DNA of 64,000 bases from Amia ocellicauda. Taxonomy: Eukaryota > Chordata > Actinopteri > Amiiformes > Amiidae. Shown here piece after piece: positions 20,444 to 34,223 of this stretch. The translations under genes and the position numbers were made by a program. Where the stretch lies: NCBI RefSeq assembly GCF_036373705.1, contig NC_089863.1, positions 35,291,227-35,355,226 on the forward strand, read 5' to 3'. Under the pieces are notes generated by a model that worked only from the letters and a program-made list of their open reading frames with translations, had not been told where the DNA came from and searched no databases. Positions within the stretch are counted from its first letter, which is position 1. Each line of letters begins with the position of its first letter.

Positions 20444-22048
20444 TGTAGCGTTATGTTGGGTGTATTCTGATAAGAGCATTTTAGCTCTGAGCTGAAGCAC
20501 TGATCTAAAGAAGACCTCTCCCCCCCAAATTTATCAGATTTCCTTAACTCATCAGCATGTGAACTGGTTTACATCAAAGTGACAGTCTTGGGAGGATGGC
20601 ACCAAGAATGGGCCAAATAGCTTGGAATCCCTGCTGTGAGATGTCTGGGGAAGGGGGCCTGTAGGAAATAAAAACTCTTTGAAATGGACGAGAGCCGAAA
20701 TCCCGACACAGAGCTACGAACCCGTGCCAACCGGCATTTCCAATAGATGGCATGGATTGACATCAGTCATAAATCAAGCCCCCCTCCAATAGGACACTGG
20801 GGGCTGAAGCCGAAATCCAATCTCACAAACTAAAGAACCAATCACCTATTGATCTGACAGGCGTATAAAGGGTAACGCACGGCATCTCTCTCTCTCTCTC
20901 ACCTAAACCAGTAACTCGCTGCCACAGCTCAACTTGTATCTCTGTTGCCAGAACCGGAACCAGAGACCAACTAAGTCTTTACCAGCAACAGAAGGGTTAA
21001 ACTGGGAGAAGGAGATTGAGCCGTACGAATAATTCTTTTAAAGGACTTTATTAAATAAAGAAATTTACAGACTGCGCTGCCCGCCTGTGCCCAGCCATCC
21101 AGCTGGACAATTGACTAAGTCGACTGAATACGAAAGTCATTTAAATAGCTATTTGAGTCTTAAGAAACTTGACCCTTGGAACGAACAGGGCCCTGCTTTC
21201 CTCAAAGACTTTGTCTTCAAGTAACTACGGTGGAACCCTGCTTACAAAGAAGATTTTGTGCACAACCTTGGAGCCTTCAAACCAGTGGAAAATCTGTTTG
21301 GAAAAGACTCTACATTCGCGAAACCCCAACTTCCAGGTGCATCGACTGAGTGGAAGTTCTTGGACAAAGCCGAACCGGACTGCCTTTGTTCCAAACCACA
21401 CGGACCTCGTGCCGTGTGCTGTTATCTGAGCCCGAAGCCAGAGAGGCCTCTCTGTGACGAAGTTCACATAAGTTTAACAGTTTGGAGTTTGTGATTCATG
21501 ACATTTGAGAAATCAATTAGAAATGTTAATCTGTGATTCATAACTCTAGAAAATTGTGGTAACAAGTAATGATAGGATCTTTCTCTGTACCTAAACGTTA
21601 ATGAGACTGATATATATATAACGAGAAGTTACCTGACATAAATACTAACCTGCGTAGTTATTGAATGTCTGACTAACAATACTAATGAGAGACTCACCTT
21701 CGTCTTACTAACCGGTATTGTAGTCAATGTGTTTATAACCTTTTTTGTTTAATGATTTGTGTGTTATCATATGCGATCCCATGGTCTTTGATTTGGTCAC
21801 GGAAGTGATTTGTCTTTGATTTGTTGATCTAGAGTTGAATTTTAATTAGTTTTTCCCTTTTGTATAATTAGTGTAGTGCTACATTTAGTCTTTGTTTTTG
21901 AATAAATTTGACAATTTATATCTTTGGAATTGGTGTCTGCGTCCAATTATTACAGAAAATGAGTTCTACAAGATTCCAGGATTCGTGATAAGGTGATACT
22001 ATAAATTCACTTCTTTAATTGAATTTTATAAGTGTACCTTACGCTACA
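20444..22048 (+). mobile_element. LTR-A copy 2 (solo LTR)
   Basis: Ends TGTAGCGT/ACGCTACA. TATAAAG near 20,864, poly(A)-signal region near 21,050, second AATAAA near 21,900. Left flank is the arm end; right flank is an ISRm11-like fragment from another copy, so no target duplication is seen and the junction is rearranged. A fossil. Confidence 0.75.
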
Positions 22049-22265
22049 CCTTTGACCACCACGTCTTCCTCCTCCCACTGCTTGACCTCTATTGTGACCT
22101 GGATCACCTGCCGGCTCCATGTTATCGCTGTGTTGTTGAGGTGGATAGCACGCATTTCACTCGATACTCGTACCACAATGTGAAATCAATCATCAATAAC
22201 CAGTTGGCAGTATTGGAAAAGCAATTACAAGGGCCTGCATACATACAGTAATGTCAAATCTGATG
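22049..22265 (-). mobile_element. ISRm11-like element fragment, third copy
   Basis: Matches 42,068-42,283 in the same orientation (the end of the RG-rich coding part and adjoining sequence). At 22,266, where the arms carry solo LTR-B, retroviral internal sequence begins instead. Confidence 0.6.
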
Positions 22266-23360
22266 TGGAAGAACAATTCCTTTATCCCTCTGTTCTCCAC
22301 CAGGGTTGTGCTGATCGCCTCGATTGGCAAGTTTGCAGTGTGAGGAGTGGATCCATGTCGTCGTTCCTAGGCACTTCACAGCTGTGTGGGTGGTCAGGAG
22401 CACCTGGTAGGGCCCTGTCCACCTGGGCTGTTGGGAGGACTTTCTCTTGTGTGCTTTGATATACACAGTCATCTTGCTGGAAGGGGTGGTAAACCTGCTG
22501 GGATGGTTCAGTCTGGGCGGCTTTCATCTGTGAATGGACAGCTTCGAAAGCACGTGTTAGTCCCATACAAAAAGACAACATAGCATCATCCATCAAGTGG
22601 ATGTCCATTTCCCTTACAGACAATGGAGGAGTGATGGAGAGTCTCATAAGTCATCCCATAATAATCTCACACGGAGAAAGACCTGTTTTTCTCAATTTGC
22701 TGACGATTTCATTGTCATTAGGACTATAGGAAGGGGATCTGGACGTTTGAGTCCTGTTTGTTTGCATATATTAGACAGCTTATTCTTTAATATCCCATTT
22801 TGTTTCTCCACTGCTCCAGCTGACTGAGCCTGATGGGGCAGTGAAAATGTTGATTACCTCGCAGGGCTTTGCATAGTTCCTGCACTATTGTCCCAGTGAA
22901 GTGAGTGTTCCTATCACTGGAAATTTCCCTGGAATGCGAAATCTACATATAACATCCCTTAACTGTATTTTTGCTACTTTTACTACTTCAGCCTTCCTAC
23001 GGGATAGGCTTCAACCCATTTAGAACACCTATATATTATTACAAGTATATATTCATATCCACAACATTTAAGCTCTTGAACACAATCTATTTGCATATTG
23101 CAGGATTATGAGCTTGACAAATGTGGCAAGTTCTACAATATTGCTAAGCTGTTACTATAAAACCTGGGGCAAACCAATTTAAAAGACTGATGCACACATC
23201 CCCCCTTTGCCCGTGTGGCCAACACCATGCGCCACATGGGCAAACCAGGGAAAGAGTGCCTGTGAGGCAACCAATGCATTAGCAAATGTTTGAGCTCTCT
23301 TATGGAAGGTGCAGTGGCCAGTTGCAATTTCCTGGAGCTTTTACAGTGCATCTCAAATTA
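22266..23360 (-). mobile_element. retroviral pol remnant, integrase part (gammaretrovirus-like)
   Basis: Minus-strand fragments recall gamma/epsilon-type integrase: a TCHICQ zinc-site piece near 23,120, KWVEAYP near 23,010, HFTGTIVQELCKAL near 22,880, and a C-terminal RWTGPYQVLLTTHTA with WIHSSHCK near 22,340-22,420. It sits exactly where the arm copies have solo LTR-B and in the same direction, so it is probably inner sequence of an LTR-B provirus. Broken many times; a fossil. Confidence 0.65.
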
Positions 23361-26799
<3,439 letters not shown>

Positions 26800-27223
26800 T
26801 GCTCCTCGGATATTGGTGTCAATGGATCTCATTATCCTGAAACTTTCATGATCGAAACATGGAATACTGTTTGTCAGTTTCCATAAAACTATGCATTAAG
26901 AGTAATGCAACAGTCACTTATCATTTTGAGCAGCTGTATCAATTGATAGTTAGATCTTTGTAATGAAATGAATAGACAGTGATCTCAGATGTAATGTGTG
27001 AATTGCATTTTGAAATGGTAATACTTTGATGTTAAGTTGTGTCATTTTAGTTCAATGAACAAATGATCTGAGGTTGATGTGTATTGTATCCAAGCAATTG
27101 TAAAAAAGTGTTAGAGTTTTGAAAAATGTGCATTTTGATCATCGGGTGTGAGTTTAGTGTCTAGAGTTTTGAAAAATGACATCAAGGTTCTGAAATGAGT
27201 GCCAAAGTGATTGTAAAAAAGTG
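26800..27223 (-). mobile_element. ISRm11-like element end, third copy
   Basis: Collinear with 42,795-43,200, including the TIR that ends at 27,223 beside TA. With 22,049-22,265 it brackets the retroviral insert. Confidence 0.7.
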
Positions 27224-28140
27224 TAATATCAGGGGACAGTGGCTATTAGTGATCTGGCCTTCCGTGGCCTCTGTATTAATGTAACAGGTCACATTGTATG
27301 TGTACACTGATACTTGATAGTATAATATAGTACAAGTAAAAAACATACATAGGTATCATAGAAGTATTTTGCAGAAATGATTATGGATAGTTATCAAAAT
27401 GGAGAGGAAATGCTAAATCCAGTCTCCCCAGGCTGAGCTTCTATTGCTACACCTGCTAAGTGGCTGCTGGCCCCACTATATGGATAGAGCCACACCAAGT
27501 ACAAGAGTCTCCCCATTGCTATTTATATCTCCCTATCCAGTCTTCTATATGTGTCAGGGTGGGGTGCCTATTCCCCTGCATGCTTTGAAACCTATAGCAC
27601 CTGGGACGCACACTTGGGATCCGGTTCCTCTGCCCCTCACATACACATGAGGAATCCCAGGTGCTCAATACGTCATACTGTCTCTTTCATCTCATGTGTA
27701 AACTATGGACAAATACATGACTAAACGTGTTTAGTTGCTTTTCCCAGAATGCTTTGCGCCACGATATGCAAATAACGGGGACTATGATTGGCTCCCTGAC
27801 ATTACCCACACTGCGACTGATGCTACCCATTTCACTACCCAACAAAGACCCATAATATGCATGTGTCTGTCTGTCTGTCTGTCAAAGTATGTGTGTCTGT
27901 GTCTGTTTGTGTGTGTTTGTGTGTCTGTCTCTGTGTGAAAATGTGCCTGTCTCTGTGTGAAAGTGAGTGTGTCTGTGTCTGTGTCTGTCTGTCTGTGAAA
28001 GTGAGTGTGTGAAAGTGTGTGTGAGTGTCTGTCTGTCTGTCTGTCTTTGAAAGTGTGTGTGAGTGTCTGTCTGTCATGTAACTTGCACATCTGTTAGGGC
28101 ACCATATGCAGAGATGTACACATATTGTTCCTTTTCCATA
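27224..28140 (-). repeat. third copy of the Pol III-like promoter unit and microsatellite flank
   Basis: Collinear in reverse with 9,718-10,498. It holds an SPH site at 27,741-27,758, an octamer at 27,766-27,773, a TATTTATA (reverse TATA) at 27,520-27,527, a (TGTC)n/(TG)n block at 27,862-28,075 and the Tc1-B scrap at 28,070-28,130. Confidence 0.6.
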
Positions 28141-28142
28141 TA

Positions 28143-31100
28143 CACTCACCTAAAGGATTATTAGGAACACCATACTAATACTGTGTTTGACCCCCTTTCG
28201 CCTTCAGAACTGCCTTAATTCTACGTGGCATTGATTCAACAAGGTGCTGAAAGCATTCTTTAGAAATGTTGGCCCATATTGATAGGATAGCATCTTGCAG
28301 TTGATGGAGATTTGTGGGATGCACATCCAGGGCACGAAGCTCCCGTTCCACCTGTAGCGTAAGGTACACTTATAAATTTCAATTAAAGAAGTGAATTTAT
28401 AGTATCACCTTATCACGAATCCTGGAATCTTGTAGAACTCAATTTCTGTAATAATTGGACGCAGACACCAATTCCAAAGATATAAATTGTCAAATTTATT
28501 CAAAACAAAGACTAAATGTAGCACTACACTAATTATACAAAAGGGAAAAACAAATTAAAATTCAACTCTATATCAACAAATCAAAGACAAATCACTTCCG
28601 TGACCAAATCAAAGACCATGGGATCGCATATGATAACACAAATCTTAAACAAAAGAGGTTATAAACACATTGACTACAATACCAGTTAGTAAGATGAAGG
28701 TGAGTCTCTTGTTAGTATTATTAGTCAGACATTAAATAACTACGCAGGTTAGTATTTATGTCAGGTAACTTCTCGTTATATATATATCAGTCTCATTAAC
28801 GTTTAGGTACAGAGAAAGATCCTATCATTACTTGTTACCACAATTTCCCTTAACTGATTATTATTCAATGATTAAGGATAGGCAGGGCCACCAATAATCT
28901 AATGTCTATTAACTTGTGTCAATTTCAGACTAAACAGTTAAACAGGAATGAGAAGATATTTCTCGGCGTTGACAGATTTTATTTCTAAAATTATCAACAA
29001 AACAGTTTAATGCAACACACATTTATATTTAAGAAAACTAAATGATATTACACATTCTAGAGTTATGAATCACAGATTAACATTTCTAATTGATTTCTCA
29101 AATGTCATGAATCATGAACTCCAAACTGTTAAACTTATCTGAACTTCGTCGCAGAGAGGCCTCTCTGGCTTCGGGCTCAGATAACAGCACACGGCACGAG
29201 GTCCGTGTGGTTTGGAACAAAGGCAGTCCGGTTCGGCTTTGTCCAAGAACTTCCACTCAGTCGATGCACCTGGAAGTTGGGGTTTCGCGAAAGTAGAGTC
29301 GTTTCCAAACAGATTTTCCACTGGTTTGAAGGCTCCAAGGTTGTGCACAAAATCTTCTTTGTAAGCAGGGTTCCACCGTAGTTACTTGAAGACAAAGTCT
29401 TTGAGGAAAGCAGGGCCCTGTTTGTTCCAAGGGTCAAGTTTCTTAAAACTCAAATAGCTATTTAAATGACTGACACTTTCGTATTCAGTCGACTTAGTCA
29501 TTTGTCCAGCTGTAAAACTCCACTGATCAGGTGGGCACAGGCGGGCAGCGCAGTCTGTAAAGTTCTTTATTTAATAAAGTCCTTTAAAAGAATTCTTTGT
29601 ACGGCTCAATCTCCTTCTCCCAGTTTAACTCTTCTGTTGCCGGCAAAGACTTGGTTGGTTTCTGGTTCCGGTTCGGGCAACAGAGCTACAGGTTGAGCTG
29701 TGGCAGCGAGTTACTGGTTCAGGTGAGAGAGAGAGAGAAAGAAAGGCCGTGTTTGTCCTTTATAGTCTGTCAGATCAATAGGTGATTGGTTCCTGAGTTC
29801 TTGAGATTGGATTTCGGTTTCAGCCCCCAGTGTCCTATTGGAGGGGGGCTTGATTTATGACTGATGTCAATCCATGCCATCTTTTGGAAATGCCGGTTGG
29901 CCTGGGTTCGTAGCTCTATGTCGGGATTTCGGCTCTCATCCACTTCAAAGAGTTTTTATCACCCACAGGCCCCTTTCTCCAGACATCTCATAGCAGAATA
30001 ACAAACTATTTGGCCTCTTCTCGGTGCCATCCTCCCCAAAACTGTCACTTTGATGCAAACCAGTTCCAAGCTGATGAGCTAAGGAAATCTGATAACTTTG
30101 GGGGGGAGAGGTCTTCTTTAGATCCGTGCTTCAGCTCAGAGCCCAAATACTCTTATCCAAATACACCCAACATAATGTTACACACCACATCCCAAAGATG
30201 CTCTATTGGGTTGAGATCTGGTGACTGTGGGGGCCAGTTTAGTACAGTGAACTCATTGTCATGTTCAAGAAACCAATTTGAAATGATTCGACCTTTGTGA
30301 CATGGTGCATTATCCTGCTGGAAGTAGCCATCAGAGGATGGGTACATGGTGGTCATAAAGAGATGGACATGGTCAGAAACAATGCTCAGGTAGGCCGTGG
30401 CATTTAAACGATGCCCAATTGGCACTAAGGGGCCTAAAGTGTGCCAAGAAAACATCCCCCACACCATTACACCACCACCACCAGCCTGCACAGTGGTAAC
30501 AAGGCATGATGGATCCATGTTCTCATTCTGTTTACGCCAAATTCTGACTCTGAAATCGAGACTCATCAGACCAGGCAACATTTTTCCAGTCTTCAACTGT
30601 CCAATTTTGGTGAGCTTGTGCAAATTGTAGCCTCTTTTTCCTATTTGTAGTGGAGATGAGTGGTACCCAGTGGGGTCTTCTGCTGTTGTAGCCCATCCGC
30701 CTCAAGGTTGTACGTGTTGTGGCATCACAAATGCTTTGCTGCATACCTCGGTTGTAGCGAGTGGTTATTTCAGTCAAAGTTGCTCTTCTATCAGCTTGAA
30801 TCGAGTCGGCCCATTCTCCTCTGAGCTCTAGCATCAACAAGGCATTTTCGCCCACAGGACTGCCGCATACTGGATGTTTTTCCCTTTTCACACCATTCTT
30901 TGTAAACCCTAGAAATGGTTGTGCGTGAAAATCCCAGTAACTGAGCAGATTGTGAAATACTCAGAGGGGCCCGTCTGGCACCAACAACCATGCCACGCTC
31001 AAAATTGCTTAAATCACCTTTCATTCCCATTCAGACATTCAGTTTGGAGTTCAGGAGATTGTCTTGACCAGGACCACACCCCTAAATGCATTGAAGCAAC

Positions 31101-31178
31101 TGCCATGTGATTGGTTGGTTAGATAATTGCATTAATGAGAAATTGAACAGGTGTTCCTAATAATCCTTTAGGTGAGTG
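28143..31178 (-). mobile_element. Tc1-A transposon, interrupted by LTR-A
   Basis: TIRs CACTCACCTAAAGGATTATT at both ends, flanked by TA (28,141-28,142 and 31,179-31,180). Minus-strand transposase pieces: GMKGDLSNFERGMVVGARR start near 31,030, HTH region, WSDESRF first catalytic D near 30,550, QQDNAPCHKGR second D near 30,300, SPDLNPIEHLWD near 30,200, and after the LTR the C-terminal end (LVESMPRRIKAVL) near 28,180. Without the LTR it is about 1.2 kb. A short deletion after DESRF removes the usual LLRHSDG residues, so it is not intact. Confidence 0.85.
28353..30182 (-). mobile_element. LTR-A copy 3, solo, inside Tc1-A
   Basis: 1,830 bp, TGTA...TACA, flanked on both sides by CACC (28,349-28,352 and 30,183-30,186). 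The 4-bp duplication and TG/CA ends identify it as a retrovirus-type LTR. It is the longest LTR-A in the window. A fossil with no internal genes. Confidence 0.85.
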
Positions 31179-31180
31179 TA

Positions 31181-31232
31181 TATGTATGTATGTATGTATG
31201 CATGTCCAATTGCTTTGACAATTCAAATGCAC

Positions 31233-31305
<73 letters not shown>

Positions 31306-31445
31306 GTAGTCCAGACCACTGCAAAATTCCTGCTGAAGTGATCTGGATCACCACACAATGGCCCAAGGACCACTGCAAACTTGGATTTCAATGTATTTGT
31401 GTAATCTGTGTTGCAATAGCACCTACCATGTTCCTTTGTGGTGAT
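31181..31445. repeat. (CATA)n box, (GA)n and unique-looking spacer
   Basis: (TATG)n, the reverse AATTCATTTGTATTGTC-type box, (GA)n at 31,240-31,303, then about 140 bp with no feature recognised up to the inner end of the right arm. Confidence 0.7.
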
Positions 31446-32471
31446 CTGGTTAATTCTGATCTGGGAAAACCACAATCCTGCAGGTTTAATAAGTCTCTCT
31501 ACACATCAGTCCCTGAGTACCTTCAACCAATGGTCATTTTGACCAATTAAGCCCAAGATTTGAGTCAATTAAGTTGTCAAGGACTACCCAGTGAAGACGT
31601 GAACTCACGACTAGGTCACACTGTGAGCTCACCAGAGCAGACATTACACTGAGCTCACTGTGAGCTCACTTAGCGCTTTTCCAGCGACATGGTGCCGGTG
31701 CTGGAGCCGGAGCCGCTGCCCTTACTCGGTGGCTAACCCACCTCTATGTTACAAATGTTCCCTAAACACTTATTTTGCAAGATCAATAAAAATCCTTTAA
31801 GAAATTTAAACTTTTACTGACACACATAGTTAATAGCAATGTATTATAACTTTACCAAAAATAATAATCTGTATATCTTTAATTGTTTAGACGTTATTAA
31901 GATATAATGCATCTTTCACATAGGGAACATTTGTAACATGTTAGGAAAAACAAACAAATGATTTGAAAATATTCATAATTACAGCATACAATTTGTCAGG
32001 CTTCATAAGAATGGTATTTATAACATACTCTGTAAAAATCAAGCAAATAGCATTTGTGGTTCACGAGAAAATATATATATATATAATCAAAGCTATCAGA
32101 CTATAGCAGCCGGTGTATGAAGACACATACGATTATACAGCATTATTTGGCAGCTTCGCAAGACCTAATTTGAAACGTTGTTGGTAAGTTAGATAATTAG
32201 TGGGGACCCTCTATTTGCAGTTCTTCCCCTCCATAATTGCTAAAATAAAGTTTTACTGACATTTTATTGACCCTACCACTGCATAGGGCACATCTGTAAC
32301 ATGAACGCTACTGAATGGCACATACATTGAAAACTACGGAGAACTGAGACAAATCCACTTTACACTTCATAAATAATCTTAAAACGTTTCCAACCAAGGC
32401 AACACCCACTTGAAATACGTTCATTCTCATTTTTGGTAAACAAAAAGAGAGATTGTTACATATGTTCCCTA
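31446..32471. repeat. block with four copies of a 19-bp motif, right arm
   Basis: Mirror of 19,241-20,443. Motif copies at 31,746-31,764 (-), 31,921-31,939 (+), 32,284-32,302 (+) and 32,454-32,471 (-). About 150 bp near 31,740 differ from the left arm. Confidence 0.6.
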
Positions 32472-32508
32472 TGATGCATCTACAGAGAGAGAGAGACAGA
32501 CAGACACT

Positions 32509-32510
<2 letters not shown>

Positions 32511-32559
<49 letters not shown>
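32511..32559. repeat. (CT)n microsatellite
   Basis: Mirror of 19,171-19,203, about 15 bp longer. Confidence 0.9.
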
Positions 32560-32562
<3 letters not shown>

Positions 32563-34003
32563 TGGGAGTGTGTGGGAGGGGTCTGCAGTGAGCGGGAGTG
32601 CTGCTGAGAGCTCTGTCCTTTGGCTGCGTTTTTTTGTTGCTTTACTTTTTTCAGTTTGTTTATTTTGTCTTCTGTTTTCAGTGCTTTTCTTATTGTGGGG
32701 GAACAGGGGAGGGGAGGGGGGAGTACCGGTAGTTCTTCCCGGGTCGGGGGGTCGGACCCCCTGAATGCGTCTTTTGAAAAACTGACCCGACGCCATGGAG
32801 TCAAGATCGCTCCGGTGCAGTTCTGCCCCCTAGAGCAGTGTGTGTTAGCGGTTGGGGAGGTAGCAGGGTGTGAAAATATCAAGTCTGCTGCCATTGTTAT
32901 CTTCTTAAAAACCACTGATCTGCTCAATCAGCTAGTGGCTAATGGCACAGTGTTAGACGACACTTTCACCCCGGTGTTGCCGCTCGCTGCTCCTGCCCGG
33001 AAGGTAACGCTGTCTAACGTCCCTCCGTTCATCCGCACCGGCTCGGGCAGCTGATGTCCGGCATTAAGAGGGTCCCGCTGGGCTGCAAAGCCCCGCAACT
33101 GAAACACGTCGTGTCCTTCCGAAGGCAGCTGTATATGATCCTCAATAACATCAATGAGGATCTTAATGTCATTTTTAAATTTAAGATCGACAATACCGAC
33201 TACGTCGTGTTCGCTACTTCGGAGTCCATGAAGTGTTTCAGGTGTGGGAGCGAGGGGCATGTCGTGAGGAACTGTCCCGAGCAGGACAGGGAGCGGGAGG
33301 AGGAGCGGGGCGACGCGGGGAGGAATAGAGACACCGGCCCGCAGCCACAGATGCAGCGGGCAGACAGAGATCGAGCCCCGGCGGAGGAGACAGTCGCCGG
33401 TCGGACCGATGGTACCACTGATGCCGTGACGGGGGAAGAGCTGCCCGGAGGCGATGACGCACAGCTGGGGGACGGGGTCGAGGCAGCGGGGGATAGTGAC
33501 GACCGAGACGCCGGGGGGAGATGGTGTTGAGGCGGTGCACGGGGCGCTGGTTAGTGACGAGGAACAACCTCAGCAGCCAGCAGACGGGCGGACAGACACA
33601 CAGGGTGTAGCCGAGGAGGAGGCAGGGCCAGGCTCGGCGGTACAAGCCGAGGCGCCGGGTGGAAAAAACGCACTAAGAAGGTGCTGGGAGGGAGCACGGA
33701 CGGTGTTGGTAAATAGTGGCAGTAAAAGAAGTGGTGGCACAGTAGTGAAGCTGGGGTAGCGAGCGGCTTGGTGGGGAAAGGTCCGGCTACACGCTGGAGC
33801 ATCGCGGCTCGGAGTGACAGTGAGGGCGGCTTCACGGATTCCTCTCTCGCCTCCTCGTCCTCGGTGAGTCAGAGCTGCAGTGAAGGATATCAGGAGGTTT
33901 TTAGAGAAAACGAAGGGAAAGAGGTCTGTTGTAGTGGAGCAGTTTTTCCCAGATCGTGCACGCCTGCTGGCCTCTATTAAGTTTTTACAGAAACCCTGAC
34001 CTA
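32560..34003 (+). mobile_element. Tx1-type LINE ORF1, right arm
   Basis: Longer twin of 18,562-19,170. The frame 32,620-33,054 carries EKLTRRHGVKIAPVQFCPLE and NVPPFI. After a frame change with a few codons lost, 33,054-33,530 carries SGIKRVPLGCKAPQLKHVVS and the zinc knuckle CFRCGSEGHVVRNC (33,237-33,278). After another frame change, an acidic Gly-rich linker leads to FLEKTKGKRSVVVEQFFPDR near 33,900, the usual ORF1 C-terminus. ORF2 does not follow; the BEN gene does. Confidence 0.8.
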
Positions 34004-34032
34004 TCAATTTGTACAACACTCACTGAAAACCA

Positions 34033-34178
34033 TGGTTGGGGTCAATTCCTGTTTTTCAATTCCAATTCCTCCTACAAATCAATTCAAAATTGCAATTACT
34101 TTTTGCATTCACAGAATATTCTTTATTGGAATTGAATTGAAAAGGGAATTAAAAATTGAATTGGAATTGACCCCAACC
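34033..34178. mobile_element. small palindromic MITE
   Basis: About 145 bp bounded by GGTTGGGGTCAATTCC and its exact reverse complement GGAATTGACCCCAACC, with a self-complementary interior of AATTG/CAATT repeats. It lies 45 bp downstream of the BEN stop codon. The only AATAAA near that 3' end on the minus strand (34,122-34,127) is inside it. Confidence 0.7.
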
Positions 34179-34223
34179 CTGTTGAAAACAAAACAAAAAA
34201 TACAGATCTGGTTCTTCAAATCT

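Noticed and set aside
33238-34019. Minus-strand frames of 94-149 codons opposite LINE ORF1
   Set aside because: Shadows of the GC-rich ORF1 and its acidic linker.
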